DNA from: CALRGE01 sp964360635
GTDB lineage: Bacteria > Patescibacteriota > Gracilibacteria > UBA1369 > 2-02-FULL-48-14
DNA length: 64,000 bases
Assembly (NCBI GenBank): GCA_964360635.1
Contig: CAYHXO010000007.1
Location: 5,287 to 69,286 of the forward strand
Reading direction: 5' to 3'
Part shown: positions 51,679 to 58,967 of the stretch, piece by piece
Layout: the number at the start of each line of letters is the position of its first letter
Numbering within the stretch: the stretch's first letter is position 1
Position numbers and translations under genes: made by a program
Notes under the pieces: model-generated
What the model saw: only the letters and a program-made list of their open reading frames with translations
Told to the model about the DNA's origin: nothing
Database searches by the model: none

Positions 51679-52963
51679 AAATGTCAGGATTAGAAAGCAG
51701 TAAAGTAATTAAACCCATAGTTACAATAAAAAACATTGATAAAATCGTTCTTCTGCCTACAGCCTTTGAAGCAAAAAAGAATACAATAAAACCTTTTGTA
51801 AGTGTATTTGTCATCACAGCAATCGAAATTGCATTACTCGCAACAACAGAAGTAATTTCACCTTTCATAGACAAATTTGCCATTGAAACTGTAATTGCAT
51901 CAACATCTAGTAAGCCGGTCAAAAAAGAAGTTACATAAATTCCACCACTTCCATAATATTTACTAACATAAGCCGTAACAAAAAGCAGACCAGTTAAAAG
52001 TAAGGAAAATTGAAGAGCGGTAGACAATTGAAGTGGGCTTTTTAATTTTAAATCTTTATCTGAATAATTATTCAAACTACTATCCTTATCTTTAAACCAA
52101 AATAGGGCAGAGACCAAAAGTCCTGATACTGCCATAACTGAAAGTGGAAATATTAAAGTTGAAACAAGAGAAGGATTTACAAATGAAATTTCAAGTAAAA
52201 CCCTAACGAACATTGTTGAGGATGCAAGTAAAATTCCAACAACAAATGGATTTACTATTTTTTTTGTTTTTTTACTTATTTCAGCAAGACTTATTGAGAC
52301 TGCTGTTGAGGAAATCAGTCCACCCAACAGCCCACTAGCTCCAATTCCTCGTTTAGGGCCTATAACTTTTATTGACACATAACTTAAAAAAGAAATGGTA
52401 GAAATTAAAACTACGATCAGCCAAATCAGATATGGATTTATTACTCCAAACGAATCATATGTTTGATTTGGTAAAATCGGCAAAATAACAAAAACTACTG
52501 CAATAAATTTTATGGCATCATAAAGTTCACTTCTCTCTACATGATGTGCAAAATCATGAAGTTTCTCCTTAAAATAAAGGAGTAACACTACAATCAAAGT
52601 TACTGAAGAAGCATATAAAAGCTGGTCTTGAGCTACTAAAATACCCATTATATAAGTGAATATTGCGGCTATTTCTGTTGTTGCCCCGGTATTCTTATTA
52701 AGCGCCGAGGTTACAACATAAGAAGCAATTAACAAAAGTAAAAATGCTCCAGTGAAAGTTGCAAGCAGAATCAAATTATCTCCAAATACCTGATAAACCA
52801 AGTATCCAAGCATCCCAATAAGTGACATAGTTCGAATGCCACCAAATTCATGCTTCACATTCTCAATATTTCCATGATGATCTTTTTCTCTTTCAACACC
52901 AATTAAACTACCCAGTAAAAGAGCAATTATAAGGTTCTGCAGGAATTGTAGGTTGGCGTCCAC
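51665..52963 (-). CDS. MgtC/DUF4010 membrane protein
   Basis: A 432-residue multi-pass protein. The N-terminal part (NLIIALLLGSLIGVEREK ... FGGIRTMSLIGMLGYLV) is an MgtC/SapB domain; the rest, with about nine helices, is DUF4010 (LSYVSIKVIGPKRGIGASGLLGGLISSTAVSISLA). Such proteins are taken to be ion or small-solute transporters, but the substrate is not known. Followed by the thioredoxin-like gene. Confidence 0.88.
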   Translation of the reverse strand: MDANLQFLQNLIIALLLGSLIGVEREKDHHGNIENVKHEFGGIRTMSLIGMLGYLVYQVFGDNLILLATFTGAFLLLLIASYVVTSALNKNTGATTEIAAIFTYIMGILVAQDQLLYASSVTLIVVLLLYFKEKLHDFAHHVERSELYDAIKFIAVVFVILPILPNQTYDSFGVINPYLIWLIVVLISTISFLSYVSIKVIGPKRGIGASGLLGGLISSTAVSISLAEISKKTKKIVNPFVVGILLASSTMFVRVLLEISFVNPSLVSTLIFPLSVMAVSGLLVSALFWFKDKDSSLNNYSDKDLKLKSPLQLSTALQFSLLLTGLLFVTAYVSKYYGSGGIYVTSFLTGLLDVDAITVSMANLSMKGEITSVVASNAISIAVMTNTLTKGFIVFFFASKAVGRRTILSMFFIVTMGLITLLLSNPDIYGAY

Positions 52964-53066
52964 GGCAAAATAATAACATTATTCTTGTACTTTAGAAAAG
53001 ATCAGTTAAAATTCGCAGTACTACCACTCGCTTTATGCGAGCTAGGCTAAGAAAATGTTCCAACGT

Positions 53067-53155
53067 GGGCAAATGGCGGAACTGGTAGACGCGCCAGATT
53101 GAGGTTCTGGTCCTGAATTTTCGGGTTGGAGGTTCAAGTCCTCTTTTGCCCACCA
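53067..53155 (+). tRNA. tRNA-Leu (anticodon GAG)
   Basis: An 89-base class II tRNA: acceptor GGGCAAA with TTTGCCC, discriminator A and encoded CCA; anticodon stem CCAGA/TCTGG around TTGAGGT, anticodon GAG; long variable arm and T-arm GGAGG-TTCAAGT-CCTCT. Confidence 0.95.
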
Positions 53156-53157
53156 CA

Positions 53158-53173
53158 TCCCGCCATGGCGGGA
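53158..53173. repeat. 16-bp perfect palindrome after tRNA-Leu
   Basis: TCCCGCCATGGCGGGA, 2 bases after the CCA, followed by CTTTCC. A likely 3' hairpin, possibly a weak terminator. Confidence 0.5.
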
Positions 53174-53201
53174 CTTTCCGCTTTCAGTTTAAGTTTTGCT
53201 C

Positions 53202-53229
53202 TTGAGTTCCTCCGAACTTTTGGTATATT
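53202..53229 (+). promoter_or_regulatory. Promoter of tRNA-Val
   Basis: TTGAGT (53202-53207), 16 bases, TATATT (53224-53229) with an extended TGG. The start falls at about 53236, 11 bases before the tRNA. Confidence 0.55.
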
Positions 53230-53246
53230 TGCTCAGCACTCGACAT

Positions 53247-53323
53247 GCGCGATTAGCTCAGTTGGTTAGAGCGACTGGTTTACACCCAGTAGGTCGTTGG
53301 TTCGACTCCAACATCGCGCACCA
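53247..53323 (+). tRNA. tRNA-Val (anticodon UAC)
   Basis: A 77-base tRNA: GCGCGAT/ATCGCGC acceptor, A, encoded CCA; anticodon stem ACTGG/CCAGT around TTTACAC, anticodon TAC; T-arm GTTGG-TTCGACT-CCAAC. All stems perfect. Confidence 0.96.
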
Positions 53324-53327
53324 TATA

Positions 53328-53352
53328 CTCGACGAAGTCGAGCCTTCCGGCT
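53328..53352 (+). terminator. Double hairpin after tRNA-Val
   Basis: CTCGAC-GAA-GTCGAG (53328-53342) and AGCC-TTCC-GGCT (53341-53352) overlap by two bases, so they are alternative folds. A few bases later comes the first SemiSWEET-like gene. Same hairpin class as those after the Met tRNAs. Confidence 0.5.
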
Positions 53353-53373
53353 CTGCATTTTCTCTCTACATAA

Positions 53374-53646
53374 ATGGAAACTTGGATAAAAATAATCACA
53401 TTAATAGGTATACTCTTAGTTGCAACGTCAAATTTTTCCACAGAGATAATAAAAAAACTCAAAATTAAAAATGGAAAAGTAATTGCTCTCTTCAGAGATT
53501 CACTTGGAACAATCGGATTCTCTGCGTGGTTAGGTGCCAGCCTTTTAAAGCACGATACAATTCTTATATTAATCACTGGAGCTGGATTTGTTTTATGCCT
53601 AACCAGGCTCATTATCATAATAAGAAGTTTGAGTACTAGGAAATAA
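53374..53646 (+). CDS. Degenerate SemiSWEET-like protein (first tandem copy)
   Basis: A 90-residue three-helix membrane protein. It aligns along its whole length with the next gene: LIGILLVATS against VIGIVAAICT, SLGTIGFSAWLGASLLKHDT against SFSTLGIFLWLVYGLLLHDT, and a similar last helix. The PQ-loop signature of the second copy (FLPQAIK) is lost here (FSTEIIK). It may form a heterodimer with its neighbour. Ends 33 bases before that gene. Confidence 0.75.
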   Translation: METWIKIITLIGILLVATSNFSTEIIKKLKIKNGKVIALFRDSLGTIGFSAWLGASLLKHDTILILITGAGFVLCLTRLIIIIRSLSTRK

Positions 53647-53679
53647 TAAAACTTTGCTCGCCACATATCCCCTATCTAA

Positions 53680-53940
53680 ATGGAAATAAACTGGACTCAA
53701 GTCATCGGAATAGTTGCAGCAATATGTACAACCGGAGCTTTTTTACCGCAAGCAATAAAAACATTCAAAACTAAGGACACGAAAGGTATTTCCATTTTAA
53801 TGTATTCATTTAGCACATTAGGAATATTTCTCTGGCTAGTTTATGGACTATTACTTCATGACACACCTTTAATACTAGCCAACTCGATTACAGTTTTATT
53901 ATGCGGAAGTATTTTGATTTTAAAGATAAAGCATGGCTGA
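53680..53940 (+). CDS. SemiSWEET sugar transporter (PQ-loop)
   Basis: An 86-residue three-helix half-transporter that works as a dimer. CTTGAFLPQAIKTFKTKDTKGIS is the PQ-loop signature, and LMYSFSTLGIFLWLVYGLLLHD the conserved second helix region. Bacterial SemiSWEETs move mono- or disaccharides down gradients. Second of a tandem pair. Confidence 0.9.
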   Translation: MEINWTQVIGIVAAICTTGAFLPQAIKTFKTKDTKGISILMYSFSTLGIFLWLVYGLLLHDTPLILANSITVLLCGSILILKIKHG

Positions 53941-53949
53941 ATGTTAAAT

Positions 53950-53977
53950 TTGATCTGAGTAAACTTGGGTGTATAAT
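53950..53977 (+). promoter_or_regulatory. Promoter-like sequence before a short RNA region
   Basis: TTGATC (53950-53955), 16 bases, TATAAT (53972-53977). No gene follows on this strand; only ~57 bases lie between the predicted start (about 53984) and the terminator palindrome. Suggests a small RNA. Confidence 0.45.
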
Positions 53978-53983
53978 ACATAT

Positions 53984-54040
53984 CGACTGGCCCAGCAATT
54001 ATACATTGCCACATAAAAAGACCCTAGCTAGGGTCTTTTT
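53984..54040 (+). ncRNA. Candidate small RNA, partly complementary to the tRNA-like RNA
   Basis: A ~57-base unit with a promoter-like sequence before it and a perfect palindromic terminator at its end. It contains GACTGGCCCAGCAA and TTGCCAC. Both are complementary to the 5' half of the convergent tRNA-like RNA (14 pairs with one G-U, then 7 pairs). It also forms the hairpin GCAAT-TATAC-ATTGC. Equally, read on the minus strand, this is a degenerate copy of the tRNA-like gene's 5' half in direct orientation. Transcription is not shown. Confidence 0.4.
54015..54040. terminator. Perfect 26-bp palindromic bidirectional terminator
   Basis: AAAAAGACCCTAG is followed directly by its reverse complement, ending in TTTTT on both strands. 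It lies downstream of the leftward tRNA-like RNA and of the rightward promoter at 53950. Confidence 0.8.
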
Positions 54041-54056
54041 ATAAGTCTTATTCGGG

Positions 54057-54130
54057 TGGTGGAGGTGATGGGAATCGAACCCACAATTGTCAGGTGACTG
54101 GCCCAACAACGCAAACCAATTGCCACCCCC
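54057..54130 (-). ncRNA. tRNA-like RNA with non-canonical anticodon arm
   Basis: 74 bases fold as a full cloverleaf: acceptor GGGGGTG/CACCTCC with A and encoded CCA; D-like arm GCAA-TTGGT-TTGC; T-arm GTGGG-TTCGATT-CCCAT. The middle arm is a 9-bp stem (three wobbles) with loop CCAGTCA. It breaks tRNA rules: no U8 linker, no U33 (C is there), a one-base variable region. Read as a normal 5-bp anticodon stem the anticodon would be AGU. Either a degenerate tRNA or a tRNA-shaped RNA with another role. A terminator follows. Confidence 0.55.
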
Positions 54131-54217
54131 ACATGCCGAACAATCTAAAATTAACTGTTAAAGCTGAATAAGTCCTGAAAAATACCTGCAATCGACATCA
54201 GAGTAATAACCTGTAAC

Positions 54218-54640
54218 TTAAATCACCTGCCCCACCAGCACAGCCATTCTTTCCGCGTGGGTCATGGTTTTGAAATAGTGAGTTGAAGGCTCGGTTAGAA
54301 TGAAACACTGTTCAACGCCGCGAATTTTCACAAGAACCCCACGAATTCCTTCTTTTACCTGAAACCAAGTGCCATGCGTTTGAGCACGATTCGCAATTAT
54401 TTCAACGAGTTCAGGCTGCATATGAGCCCACTTCCCGGCTGTTAAAGACTCTTTTTTGCAGTGAAAAAATTCTGAATTACCCCAAAAAACCAAGCGATTC
54501 TCTCCATACGCCCTAATCAGCAAAACAGGTCTGGAATCTAAAACTGAAACTCGCACGAAATCACCGTCAATTCTAAAGTTATGCTTCAGTTGCTCTGAAG
54601 AGGAAATTTCATTCTTATTAAATTCAACTGCAACGCACAT
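54218..54640 (-). CDS. Compact SRAP (YedK/HMCES)-like protein
   Basis: A 140-residue protein starting MC, as all SRAP proteins do; Cys2 forms the DNA-protein crosslink at abasic sites in that family. Further matches: VFWGNS (51-56), NRAQT (84-88) for the NARxET motif, WFQVKEG (92-98) for WFEWKKEG, and MTHAERMAVLV with His128 for the IHxRMPxxL motif. The catalytic Glu appears as Gln94. Usual length is 200-230, so it is trimmed. It starts 3 bases after the Y-family polymerase stop, fitting a role in damage tolerance. Divergent enough to be uncertain. Confidence 0.65.
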   Translation of the reverse strand: MCVAVEFNKNEISSSEQLKHNFRIDGDFVRVSVLDSRPVLLIRAYGENRLVFWGNSEFFHCKKESLTAGKWAHMQPELVEIIANRAQTHGTWFQVKEGIRGVLVKIRGVEQCFILTEPSTHYFKTMTHAERMAVLVGQVI

Positions 54641-54643
54641 AAT

Positions 54644-55855
54644 TTAAAAACAAATTTTACCGGCTATATCAACAATTTCGTAATCACTGGCCTTATCTTT
54701 AAAAACTTTATTCGCATAAGCCGTTGAGGCACTACGCAAAGTAAAAAGCCCATGCTTTTCATTTATATTTTGCTTAATTTGATAAATACGAGTTCTGCGC
54801 TCATCCTCCAATCCAAAAAAACTCATCTGTTTTGCGTAAGTCGATCGAACCGGCGAACCTATTAAGTGGCAATAACTATATGTTTCACCAACAATAAACA
54901 TTTTCTTAACAGCCTTTTTAAGAACCTCAGTTAATATTCCAAAGTCAGAAGTAAAATCCGAAAGTTCTTCAACAACTTTAAAGCATTCTCCTTTTTGGGT
55001 TTGTAGAAGCAAAGTAAAAACTCCAATTTCTACTTCTTCTTTCAACAATGATTCGCAAAATCGTTCAAGATTTCTCATCAAAAAGCCAAAAATATATTTA
55101 GGATCTTTATGATGCCCCCATAAACTTCCTCCACGCGAAATCACTTTTCTTTGTGGCTTTGCATCTTTAATTTGAAGAATCGACTTTCCTTGAAGCTCGT
55201 ACCAAATTTCTTCCCCTGGCTTATTAAGTAGTGATTTTATTCTTTTGGCAGGAGTAGAAACAAAATCAAAACAAGTCTCTATTCTCTGGCTTTTTAACCT
55301 ACCAGCAAGTTTCTCTCCGACTCCACATATTTCTGAAACAGTAGTCGACTTCAAAAATTCCTCCAAATTTTCAGGAGTCACAACTTTCAAACCGAAGGGT
55401 TTGTTTTTGTCAGAGCAAATTTTCGCAAGAGTACGAGTAAGCGAAATACCAACACTCACGGGGATCTGAAGTTTTTCCAAAATTTCATTCTGCATTTTAT
55501 AGCCGAGCTTTAAAAGATCACCCTCATAATTTCCAAAATCTATAAAACTTTCATCAACCGAATAAAACTCAACCCTATCCGAGTAAGACTTGAAAATATC
55601 TTGCATTGCGTGAGAAACTGCACCGTACCATTGAAAATCGCGCTTCACACAAACAGCCTCGGGGCAAAGTTGACGCGCCTTCCAAATAGGCATGCCAACC
55701 GTTACCCCGAAAGGCTTCATTTCATAACTCCGCGCAATAACACAAGCACCCTGATTTCCAAGCACGACAACAGGTTTGCCAATTAAACTTCTATCACGCA
55801 CTCTTTCGCAAGAGACATAGAAGCAATCGGCATCAACATGAGCAATAATTTTCAT
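54644..55855 (-). CDS. Y-family (UmuC-like) translesion DNA polymerase
   Basis: A 403-residue error-prone polymerase. IIAHVDADCFYVSCERV has the first catalytic Asp and the steric-gate Tyr region; IARSYEMKPFGVTVGMP is the finger motif; YSVDESFIDF holds the second acidic pair. A helix-hairpin-helix thumb (GVGEKLAGRLKSQ) and little-finger domain follow, ending with a UmuC-type tail. The ATG at 55855 fits a +1 there, so the message may be leaderless; GTG at 55861 is an alternative. No umuD is adjacent. Confidence 0.9.
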   Translation of the reverse strand: MKIIAHVDADCFYVSCERVRDRSLIGKPVVVLGNQGACVIARSYEMKPFGVTVGMPIWKARQLCPEAVCVKRDFQWYGAVSHAMQDIFKSYSDRVEFYSVDESFIDFGNYEGDLLKLGYKMQNEILEKLQIPVSVGISLTRTLAKICSDKNKPFGLKVVTPENLEEFLKSTTVSEICGVGEKLAGRLKSQRIETCFDFVSTPAKRIKSLLNKPGEEIWYELQGKSILQIKDAKPQRKVISRGGSLWGHHKDPKYIFGFLMRNLERFCESLLKEEVEIGVFTLLLQTQKGECFKVVEELSDFTSDFGILTEVLKKAVKKMFIVGETYSYCHLIGSPVRSTYAKQMSFFGLEDERRTRIYQIKQNINEKHGLFTLRSASTAYANKVFKDKASDYEIVDIAGKICF

Positions 55856-55861
55856 GCCCAC

Positions 55862-55890
55862 ATAATAGGTGAGTAAGTACTCACCGTCAA
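55862..55890 (-). promoter_or_regulatory. Promoter of polymerase-SRAP operon with operator dyad in the spacer
   Basis: On the minus strand TTGACG (55890-55885), a 17-base spacer and TATTAT (55867-55862). A perfect dyad GGTGAGTA-AG-TACTCACC (55868-55885) fills the spacer, so a bound repressor would block polymerase. The pattern suggests damage-inducible control like LexA, though the dyad is not the E. coli or Bacillus SOS box. Confidence 0.7.
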
Positions 55891-55895
55891 CATAT

Positions 55896-57059
55896 TTATT
55901 CTGCTTGTCGCTCTTCTAATTCAACCTGGAGATTAATCGTCTTGCCATCTCGCAACACTTCAAGTGTTACAGTATCACCAACAGAGTAAGAAGAAATTGC
56001 ATTTGAAAGATCAAAGTTTTGACCGATTTCTTTTCCATCCAAAGTTAAAATAATGTCTCCTTCTTTCACTCCGGCTTTATCGGCAGGGCTATCTTTCATA
56101 ACAGGCAGAAGTCCGGCCTGAACATCAGCCACAACATAAGCGCCATGATCAACAGAGAGCCCATTTTTTTCACCAAGAGCAGGCGTAATAATCATATATC
56201 TAACTCCAAGATAAGGACGAACAATTCTACCAAACTGTTGATAAGATTTAACAACTCTTTGAATTTCATTTGAAGCTATAGCAAAACCAATTCCTTGAGA
56301 AGAACTGTCAACAGCGGTGTTCATTCCAATAACCTGACCAGATAAATTTACAAGCGGCCCACCGCTATTTCCAGGATTTATTGCGGCATCTGTTTGAATC
56401 AAGCCTGTTAAACTTTTTGCGGCTTCCATACCTCCACCTGCAATAATTTGCCTTCCAGTGGCAGAAATAATTCCAGCTGTAGTTGTATTTGCATACTCAC
56501 CTTCGGCGTTGCCAATCGCAATAACATGATCACCAACAGACATAATATCAGAATCTCCAAATTCAACAGTAGAATACGTCTTCACCGAATCACTTGAAAG
56601 TTGTAATAAAGCCACATCGTTCAAAGTGTCTTTTGCCAAAACTTTCACATCGACTTCAGTTCCGTCAGCCAAAAAAGCAACATATTGACCACTATCATCA
56701 GCAACAACATGCTTATTTGTAACAGCCAAACCGTCAGATGAAATCACAAAAGCCGTTCCGGCAGCAACCTGAGTCAGTACACCATCAGCTGAGGGAGCCT
56801 GCTGCTCACCCATAAAAAACATATTATAATATTGACTCACATCTTTAAGTTCAACCACACTAACAACTGCAGGAGAAGCTTGATTCCAAGCATAAGAAAA
56901 AGAGGGCTCACTCATATTGAGCGCAATCTGAGAATTTTCTTCGCCGTCATCCGAATAATGCAAAATCGCCAAAGTTGTGACAGCACCTCCAGCAGCACCA
57001 AAAACTAAACTTACAAGAGCCGCACTTAAGACCACCATTTTTAACCTGATTGTGTTCAT
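55896..57059 (-). CDS. HtrA/DegP-type serine protease with one PDZ domain
   Basis: A 387-residue membrane-anchored protease of the cell-surface quality-control kind. One N-terminal helix (about 8-28), then a trypsin-like domain with VTNKHVVAD (His), NDVALLQL (Asp) and AAINPGNSGGP (Ser232). A single PDZ domain follows (GVKEGDIILTLDGKEI). The ATG at 57059 is chosen, since reading further upstream adds 31 residues without signal character. Divergent from the MTHFS gene. Confidence 0.92.
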   Translation of the reverse strand: MNTIRLKMVVLSAALVSLVFGAAGGAVTTLAILHYSDDGEENSQIALNMSEPSFSYAWNQASPAVVSVVELKDVSQYYNMFFMGEQQAPSADGVLTQVAAGTAFVISSDGLAVTNKHVVADDSGQYVAFLADGTEVDVKVLAKDTLNDVALLQLSSDSVKTYSTVEFGDSDIMSVGDHVIAIGNAEGEYANTTTAGIISATGRQIIAGGGMEAAKSLTGLIQTDAAINPGNSGGPLVNLSGQVIGMNTAVDSSSQGIGFAIASNEIQRVVKSYQQFGRIVRPYLGVRYMIITPALGEKNGLSVDHGAYVVADVQAGLLPVMKDSPADKAGVKEGDIILTLDGKEIGQNFDLSNAISSYSVGDTVTLEVLRDGKTINLQVELEERQAE

Positions 57060-57154
57060 ATAATTGTGATTTAAAGTGTGCAGGATTCTAACACGTTTTT
57101 TTGCTTTACAAAAGACTTCTTCAAAGGCAATATTCGGTCGCCTAGAATTCAACT

Positions 57155-57718
57155 ATGAAGAATGCATTAAGGCAGGAGACGCGGGAGAAGCGCCAGTCGC
57201 TCTCGCCTGATTTGTATGCAAAAAAATCCGCCCGAATAAGGCAAAAACTTGAAAATTTGCCAGAATTCAAAGCCGCAAAAAAAATCATGGCATACGTTTC
57301 AACAAACGAAGAAGTTGATACTCACGAGCTAATAAAAAATGCCTTTAAAAAAGGCCAAACTGTTTACATTCCAAAAATCGACCGTAACGAATTAAAAATA
57401 ATTCCCGTTAAAAGCTGGGAAGTTTTGGAGCCGGGAACTTTTAGCATATTGGAGCCAATGATGAACAGTGAAGAAGCCGCCCATCCAGAAGACCTCGATC
57501 TAATTCTTGTTCCCGGAATCGCCTTCGATAAACGCGGCCACCGCATTGGCCACGGCCGTGGTTTTTACGATCGAACTTTGAAAAATACGAAAGCATTTAA
57601 AATTGGCCTCGCATTTCAAGAGCAAATTGTTGATGAAGTTCCGAATGAAGAGCACGACGTTCCCATGGATTTAATTATCACTGATAATTCCCTTATCACC
57701 CCTAACCCCCTTTCCTAA
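57155..57718 (+). CDS. 5-formyltetrahydrofolate cyclo-ligase
   Basis: MTHFS; converts 5-formyl-THF to 5,10-methenyl-THF with ATP. 187 residues. RQETREKRQSLSPDLYAKKS at the start, then AYVSTNEEVDTH, VPGIAFDKRGHRIGHGRGFYDRTL (ATP loop), and HDVPMDLIITD. Its stop overlaps the glyA ATG by one base: a folate pair, since SHMT makes 5-formyl-THF in a side reaction that MTHFS clears. Confidence 0.93.
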   Translation: MKNALRQETREKRQSLSPDLYAKKSARIRQKLENLPEFKAAKKIMAYVSTNEEVDTHELIKNAFKKGQTVYIPKIDRNELKIIPVKSWEVLEPGTFSILEPMMNSEEAAHPEDLDLILVPGIAFDKRGHRIGHGRGFYDRTLKNTKAFKIGLAFQEQIVDEVPNEEHDVPMDLIITDNSLITPNPLS

Positions 57719-58962
57719 TGCTCACACATTTGCAGAAGCAGGACCCGCAAATTTACGCCGCAATAATGCACGAAGAAAAACGCCAAGCCGAAGAGTTAGA
57801 GTTAATCGCCTCAGAGAATTATGTTTCTCCGGCAGTTTTGGAAACAATGGGAAGTATTTTAACAAATAAATACTCAGAGGGTTATCCTGGAAAACGTTAT
57901 TACGCTGGCCAAGAAAATATCGATGTTATTGAGAATCTTGCCATCGATCGAGCAAAAGAACTTTTTGGAGCCGAACACGTGAACGTTCAGGCACTTTCAG
58001 GTTCTCCAGCCAATGCCGCAGTTTATATGGCCTTCATAAAACCGGGCGATAAAGTTTTGGGATTGAGTTTAGATCACGGTGGTCATCTTTCACACGGACA
58101 CCCAGTGAACTTTAGCGGAATGCTTTACAACTTTGTGCGCTACGGAGTTGAAGAAAATGGAATTATTGATATGGATAAAGTTCGAGAAATAGCGCTCAAA
58201 GAAAGACCAAAAATGATTGTGGCAGGATTCTCAGCATACTCTCGAAACATGGACTGGAAAAAATTCAAAGAAATCGCAGATGAAATTGGAGCAATCACAT
58301 TTGCCGACATTGCTCATATAGCCGGATTGATTGCAGGTGGTCAAATTGAATCACCTGTCCCACACTTCGACGTTGTTTCAACAACAACCCACAAAACTCT
58401 CCGTGGCCCTCGTGGCGCAATGATTATGTGCAAAGAGCAGTTCGGCAAACAAGTCGACAAAGCAATTTTCCCAGGAATGCAGGGCGGCCCACACGATCAT
58501 ATCAATGCCGCAAAAGCCGTGGCTTTCAAAGAAGCACTTCAACCTGAATTTAAAGAATACACAGCTCAAGTAATTAAAAACGCAAAAGTTCTTGCAAGCG
58601 AGTTGATGAATTATAACTTCAAAGTAATCTCAGGCGGGACAGATAACCACTTGATGCTTATCGACATGACCAGCAAAAATTCTACTGGTAAAGAAGCCGA
58701 TCACGCTCTCGAACTCGCCGGAATTTCTTGCAACAAAAACATGGTGCCATATGACACTCGTTCACCTTTTGATCCATCTGGAATCCGTCTCGGAACTCCT
58801 GCAGTCACAACTCGTGGGCTAAAAGAACCCGAAATGAAAATCCTCGCAAAATGGATCAACGATGTTTGCTCAGCTCCAACTGACGAAGCTACACAGGCCC
58901 GAGTTCGTGGAGAAGTAAAGGAACTATGCAAACGATTCCCAGTGCCTGGAATTTTGATCTAA
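57718..58962 (+). CDS. glyA: Serine hydroxymethyltransferase
   Basis: PLP enzyme converting Ser and THF to Gly and 5,10-methylene-THF. 414 residues. ELIASENYVSPAVLE, NKYSEGYPGKRYYAGQE, DIAHIAGLIAGG, and the PLP-lysine motif STTTHKTLRGPRG are all intact; GIRLGTPAVTTRG closes. Coupled to MTHFS upstream. Confidence 0.97.
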   Translation: MLTHLQKQDPQIYAAIMHEEKRQAEELELIASENYVSPAVLETMGSILTNKYSEGYPGKRYYAGQENIDVIENLAIDRAKELFGAEHVNVQALSGSPANAAVYMAFIKPGDKVLGLSLDHGGHLSHGHPVNFSGMLYNFVRYGVEENGIIDMDKVREIALKERPKMIVAGFSAYSRNMDWKKFKEIADEIGAITFADIAHIAGLIAGGQIESPVPHFDVVSTTTHKTLRGPRGAMIMCKEQFGKQVDKAIFPGMQGGPHDHINAAKAVAFKEALQPEFKEYTAQVIKNAKVLASELMNYNFKVISGGTDNHLMLIDMTSKNSTGKEADHALELAGISCNKNMVPYDTRSPFDPSGIRLGTPAVTTRGLKEPEMKILAKWINDVCSAPTDEATQARVRGEVKELCKRFPVPGILI

Positions 58963-58967
58963 AAATC

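Noticed and set aside
53280..53666. Leftward frame across tRNA-Val and the first SemiSWEET-like gene
   Set aside because: It is antisense to a perfect tRNA and to a gene with a clear paralogue.
54057..54130. tmRNA 3' end on the minus strand
   Set aside because: The T-arm and CCA end resemble a tmRNA end, but the acceptor pairs perfectly with a 5' strand only ~60 bases away, and no tag-peptide region or tmRNA 5' motif is present.
57060..57152. Upstream extension of the HtrA frame
   Set aside because: Adds 31 residues with no signal character and occupies the divergent promoter region.
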